Assembly: GCF_003464165.1 (NCBI RefSeq)
Contig: NZ_QSEK01000049.1
Location: 1-8,926, forward strand
Length of the DNA: 8,926 nucleotides
DNA from: Eubacterium sp. AM49-13BH
Lineage (GTDB): Bacteria > Bacillota > Clostridia > Lachnospirales > Lachnospiraceae
Direction: 5' to 3'
Shown here piece after piece: positions 7,413 to 8,926 of this stretch; the stretch's first letter is position 1; the number at the start of each line of letters is the position of its first letter. Under the pieces are notes generated by a model. It was given only the letters and a program-made list of their open reading frames with translations, made no database searches and had not been told where the DNA came from. Made by a program: the position numbers and the translations under genes.

Positions 7413-8288
7413 ATGATTAAGAAATTAGGAAGAAACGACCATTGCTGGTGTGGCAGTGGTAAGAAATACAAAGCGTGTCATGAAGCATTTGACGATAAGT
7501 TAAGATATCTTGAGGATATTGGACATATTGTACCATCACACAAGTTAATCAAGACACCTGAACAGATTGAGAAGATTAAAGAGAGTGCCAGGATTAATGT
7601 TGCATGCCTTGATGCGGTTGCAGCGGCAATTCATGAGGGCATGAATACTGCTGAGATTGATAAGATTGTATATGATGTAACTACTGATATGGGAGGAATT
7701 CCTGCACCACTTAATTATGAAGGATATCCTTTCAGTGTGTGTACTTCTGTTAATGAACAGGTATGCCATGGATTTCCGTCTAAAGACGTTATCCTTAAGT
7801 CAGGCGATATAATAAATGTTGACTGTTCCACAATTCTTCACGGATATTTCTCAGACTCATCAAGAATGTTCTGTATAGGAGATGTTAAACCAGAGGTTAA
7901 GAAGCTTGTTGATGTTACTAAGGAATGTGTTGAATTAGGACTGGAGCAGGTTAAGCCTTGGGGCTTCTTAGGTGATATGGGACAGGCAGTACATGACCAT
8001 GCATATGCTAATGGATATACTGTTGTAAGAGAAATCGGTGGTCACGGAGTAGGACTTGAGTTCCACGAAGATCCATGGGTTGGATACAACACCAGAAAAG
8101 GAACAGACATGGTTATGGCACCCGGCATGATGTTTACAATAGAGCCTATGGTTAATATGGGTAAGGTAAATGTTGTTACAGATGAAAAGAACGGCTGGGA
8201 AGTATCTACAGCTGATGGACTTCCTTCAGCACAGTGGGAAATTCAGGTTCTTGTAACAGAGGACGGACACGAAGTAATAAGCTGGTAA
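7413..8288 (+). CDS. map: Methionine aminopeptidase type I with N-terminal SEC-C zinc motif
   Basis: This enzyme removes the initiator methionine from nascent proteins in the cytosol. The 291-residue product opens with a SEC-C motif (GRNDHCWCGSGKKYKACH, with zinc ligands Cys11, Cys13, Cys22 and His23), as at the C-terminus of SecA. It may help the enzyme bind the ribosome or nascent chain. The pita-bread catalytic domain (about 45-291) carries His119 in VCHGFP and the five metal ligands Asp137 (INVDCS), Asp148 (FSDSSRMF), His211 (GGHGVG), Glu244 (FTIEPM) and Glu276 (AQWEIQV). It is complete, and the form is common in Clostridia. The SD-like AGGAAGG lies about eight bases before ATG 7413. The gene stands alone after eno and ends just before the large palindrome at 8291. 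Confidence 0.96.
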   Translation: MIKKLGRNDHCWCGSGKKYKACHEAFDDKLRYLEDIGHIVPSHKLIKTPEQIEKIKESARINVACLDAVAAAIHEGMNTAEIDKIVYDVTTDMGGIPAPLNYEGYPFSVCTSVNEQVCHGFPSKDVILKSGDIINVDCSTILHGYFSDSSRMFCIGDVKPEVKKLVDVTKECVELGLEQVKPWGFLGDMGQAVHDHAYANGYTVVREIGGHGVGLEFHEDPWVGYNTRKGTDMVMAPGMMFTIEPMVNMGKVNVVTDEKNGWEVSTADGLPSAQWEIQVLVTEDGHEVISW

Positions 8289-8290
8289 GA

Positions 8291-8420
8291 AATAAAATAA
8301 GTTCCTGCCAATCAGGCACGCTTTCGCTGCTCTCGCCTCGCAGCGGTACTAAATTCGCGTTACACGCTCATTAAGTACCGGCGGGTTCAAAGCGCCTGGT
8401 TGGCAGGAACTTATTTTATT
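8291..8420. repeat. 130-bp palindromic element with perfect 21-bp arms and structured centre
   Basis: The arms 8291-8311 and 8400-8420 are exact reverse complements (inner part GTTCCTGCCAA). Pairing continues through a T-G wobble (8312/8399), CAGGC/GCCTG (8313-8317 with 8394-8398) and, after a two-base bulge, GCTTT/AAAGC (8320-8324 with 8389-8393), about 32 pairs in all. The centre folds further: CGCTGC/GCAGCG (8325-8330 with 8340-8345), GGTACT/AGTACC (8345-8350 with 8374-8379) and a nested GCGT/ACGC (8357-8360 with 8364-8367). This gives a branched, cloverleaf-like shape. The centre is much more GC-rich than the surrounding genes. It starts two bases after the map stop and ends in CTTATTTTATT, so it probably terminates map transcription. 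It could be a MITE-like mobile palindrome or a structured RNA. No flanking target duplication is obvious. Confidence 0.8.
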
Positions 8421-8489
8421 GTCGTGGTGCCCTTAGGGGTGCGTTCGTGTCGGATGGAGGTGCGCCCTTGTGTCGGGGACACATCGGGC

Positions 8490-8817
8490 TGGACGTTAGA
8501 GCTGCGGGAGGCAAGAAGAAGTCCAAAAGAGAAGTCAACGCGAGGTGGATTGGACGTTAGAGTAGTGTGAGGCACGGAGAAAGTCCAAAAGGAAAGTCGA
8601 AGTGAGTCAGATTGGACGTTAGAACTGTGGGAAGCAAGAAAAAGTCCAAAAAGGAAGCCGGAGCAAGGCAGATTGGACGCTAGAGTAGTGTGAGGCACAT
8701 AGGAAGTCCAAAAGAGAAGCCAACGCGAGGTGAATTGGACGCTAGAGTAGTGCGAGGCACGGAGGAAGTCCAAAAAGGAAGCCGAAGCGAGGTGAATTGG
8801 ACGTTAGAGTTACGGGA
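8490..8817. repeat. Tandem array of the ~61-bp TTGGAC...GTCCAA dyad repeat, five units plus a cut sixth
   Basis: Units start at 8489/8490, 8550, 8612, 8673, 8735 and 8797, a period of 61-62. Each has TTGGACGTTAGAG (or GACGC) and, about 27 bases later, AAGTCCAAAA. The TTGGAC and GTCCAA arms are inverted repeats; the first unit has CTGGAC. Two inner variants occur: CTG(C/T)GGGA(G/A)GCAAG in units 1 and 3, and TAGTG(T/C)GAGGCAC in units 2, 4 and 5. The stretches between hairpins also resemble one another (GAAGCCAACGCGAGGTG and similar). The sixth unit stops at about 8817, where an IS end begins. The preceding 8421-8489 holds only a small TGTGTC/GACACA inverted repeat (8469-8483). The same family occurs at 1190-1290. 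No protein is likely: the open frame through the array is made of repeat translation. Confidence 0.9.
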
Positions 8818-8926
8818 TGCACTAGTCAACAAAAAGTAGACACCACTTTATATTTTTATACATCATTTAATGAGCATAATACTCCCTATACTGTTTTGGA
8901 GTCAGATAATTCAGAGAGTATGCCGG
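8818..8926 (-). mobile_element. End of an IS3-family insertion sequence (partial, runs off the window)
   Basis: From 8818 the repeat similarity stops and TGCACTAGTCAACAAAAAG begins, continuing with TAGACACC. It has the TG start and general form of an IS3-family terminal repeat. A transposase C-terminus lies just inside on the minus strand, so this is the element's right end. The exact junction is uncertain by about three bases because TGC/GGC matches the repeat too. Confidence 0.75.
8867..8926 (-). CDS. IS3-family transposase (OrfB), last 19 residues
   Basis: The minus strand reads PAYSLNYLTPKQYREYYAH and then TAA (plus 8867-8869). SLNYLTPxxYR is the usual end of the IS3-family DDE integrase-type transposase, after the catalytic core. 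The rest of the gene, including the DDE residues, lies beyond the window, so activity cannot be judged. The stop lies about 49 bases from the IS end, a normal distance. Confidence 0.8.
   Translation of the reverse strand, partial: PAYSLNYLTPKQYREYYAH

Noticed and set aside
8389..8417. tRNA-like element in the palindrome (GGGTTCAAAGC)
   Set aside because: There is no matching acceptor, anticodon or D-arm. The resemblance to a T-loop is too short to mean anything.
8411..8773. 120-residue minus-strand open frame across the repeat array
   Set aside because: Its protein is simply repeat translation (recurring FWT/FGL and SSNVQ pieces), with no SD and with low-complexity composition.
8490..8817. 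CRISPR array
   Set aside because: The intervening stretches resemble one another, the units have internal variants, and the period and dyad do not fit repeat-spacer structure. No cas gene is nearby.

Overview
The window looks like chromosomal DNA of a low-GC Gram-positive anaerobe, most probably a member of the Lachnospiraceae (Clostridia). The evidence is the AT-rich genes, strong AGGAGG ribosome-binding sites, sigma-A-type promoters, a flotillin-like FloA tail, an enolase and a SEC-C methionine aminopeptidase of the Lachnospiraceae kind, and heavy use of CTT for leucine. The genus cannot be fixed from the sequence alone.

Layout. 1-260: 3' end of floA, broken by an out-of-frame deletion. 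294-923: an unrecognised membrane-anchored protein, closed by a two-way terminator (933-969). 976-1513: two divergent tRNA-Leu genes, CAG on the minus strand and AAG on the plus strand. Both promoters lie in the roughly 370-base gap between them, with two copies of a ~62-bp repeat. 1649-3442: thiD and an AEC-family carrier, a likely two-gene operon. 3548-5843: an amino-acid ABC importer made of a fused binding-protein/permease polypeptide and its ATPase, ended by a strong terminator. 6021-7328: enolase with its own promoter and a hairpin at the mRNA 5' end. 7413-8288: methionine aminopeptidase with an N-terminal SEC-C zinc motif. 8289-8926 holds no intact gene. It contains a 130-bp palindromic element, a tandem array of the ~61-bp repeat also seen between the tRNAs, and the end of an IS3-family insertion sequence that cuts the last repeat copy.

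The coding genes are mostly housekeeping: nutrient uptake, cofactor salvage, glycolysis and N-terminal protein processing. The less ordinary content is non-coding. It consists of the dispersed ~61-bp dyad repeat, the large structured palindrome after map, the IS3 junction inside the array, and the tRNA-Leu(AAG) with an A-tract-rich promoter in a genome that seems to favour CTT codons. I found no clear new multi-gene system. The repeat family and the palindrome are the best candidates for something undescribed.
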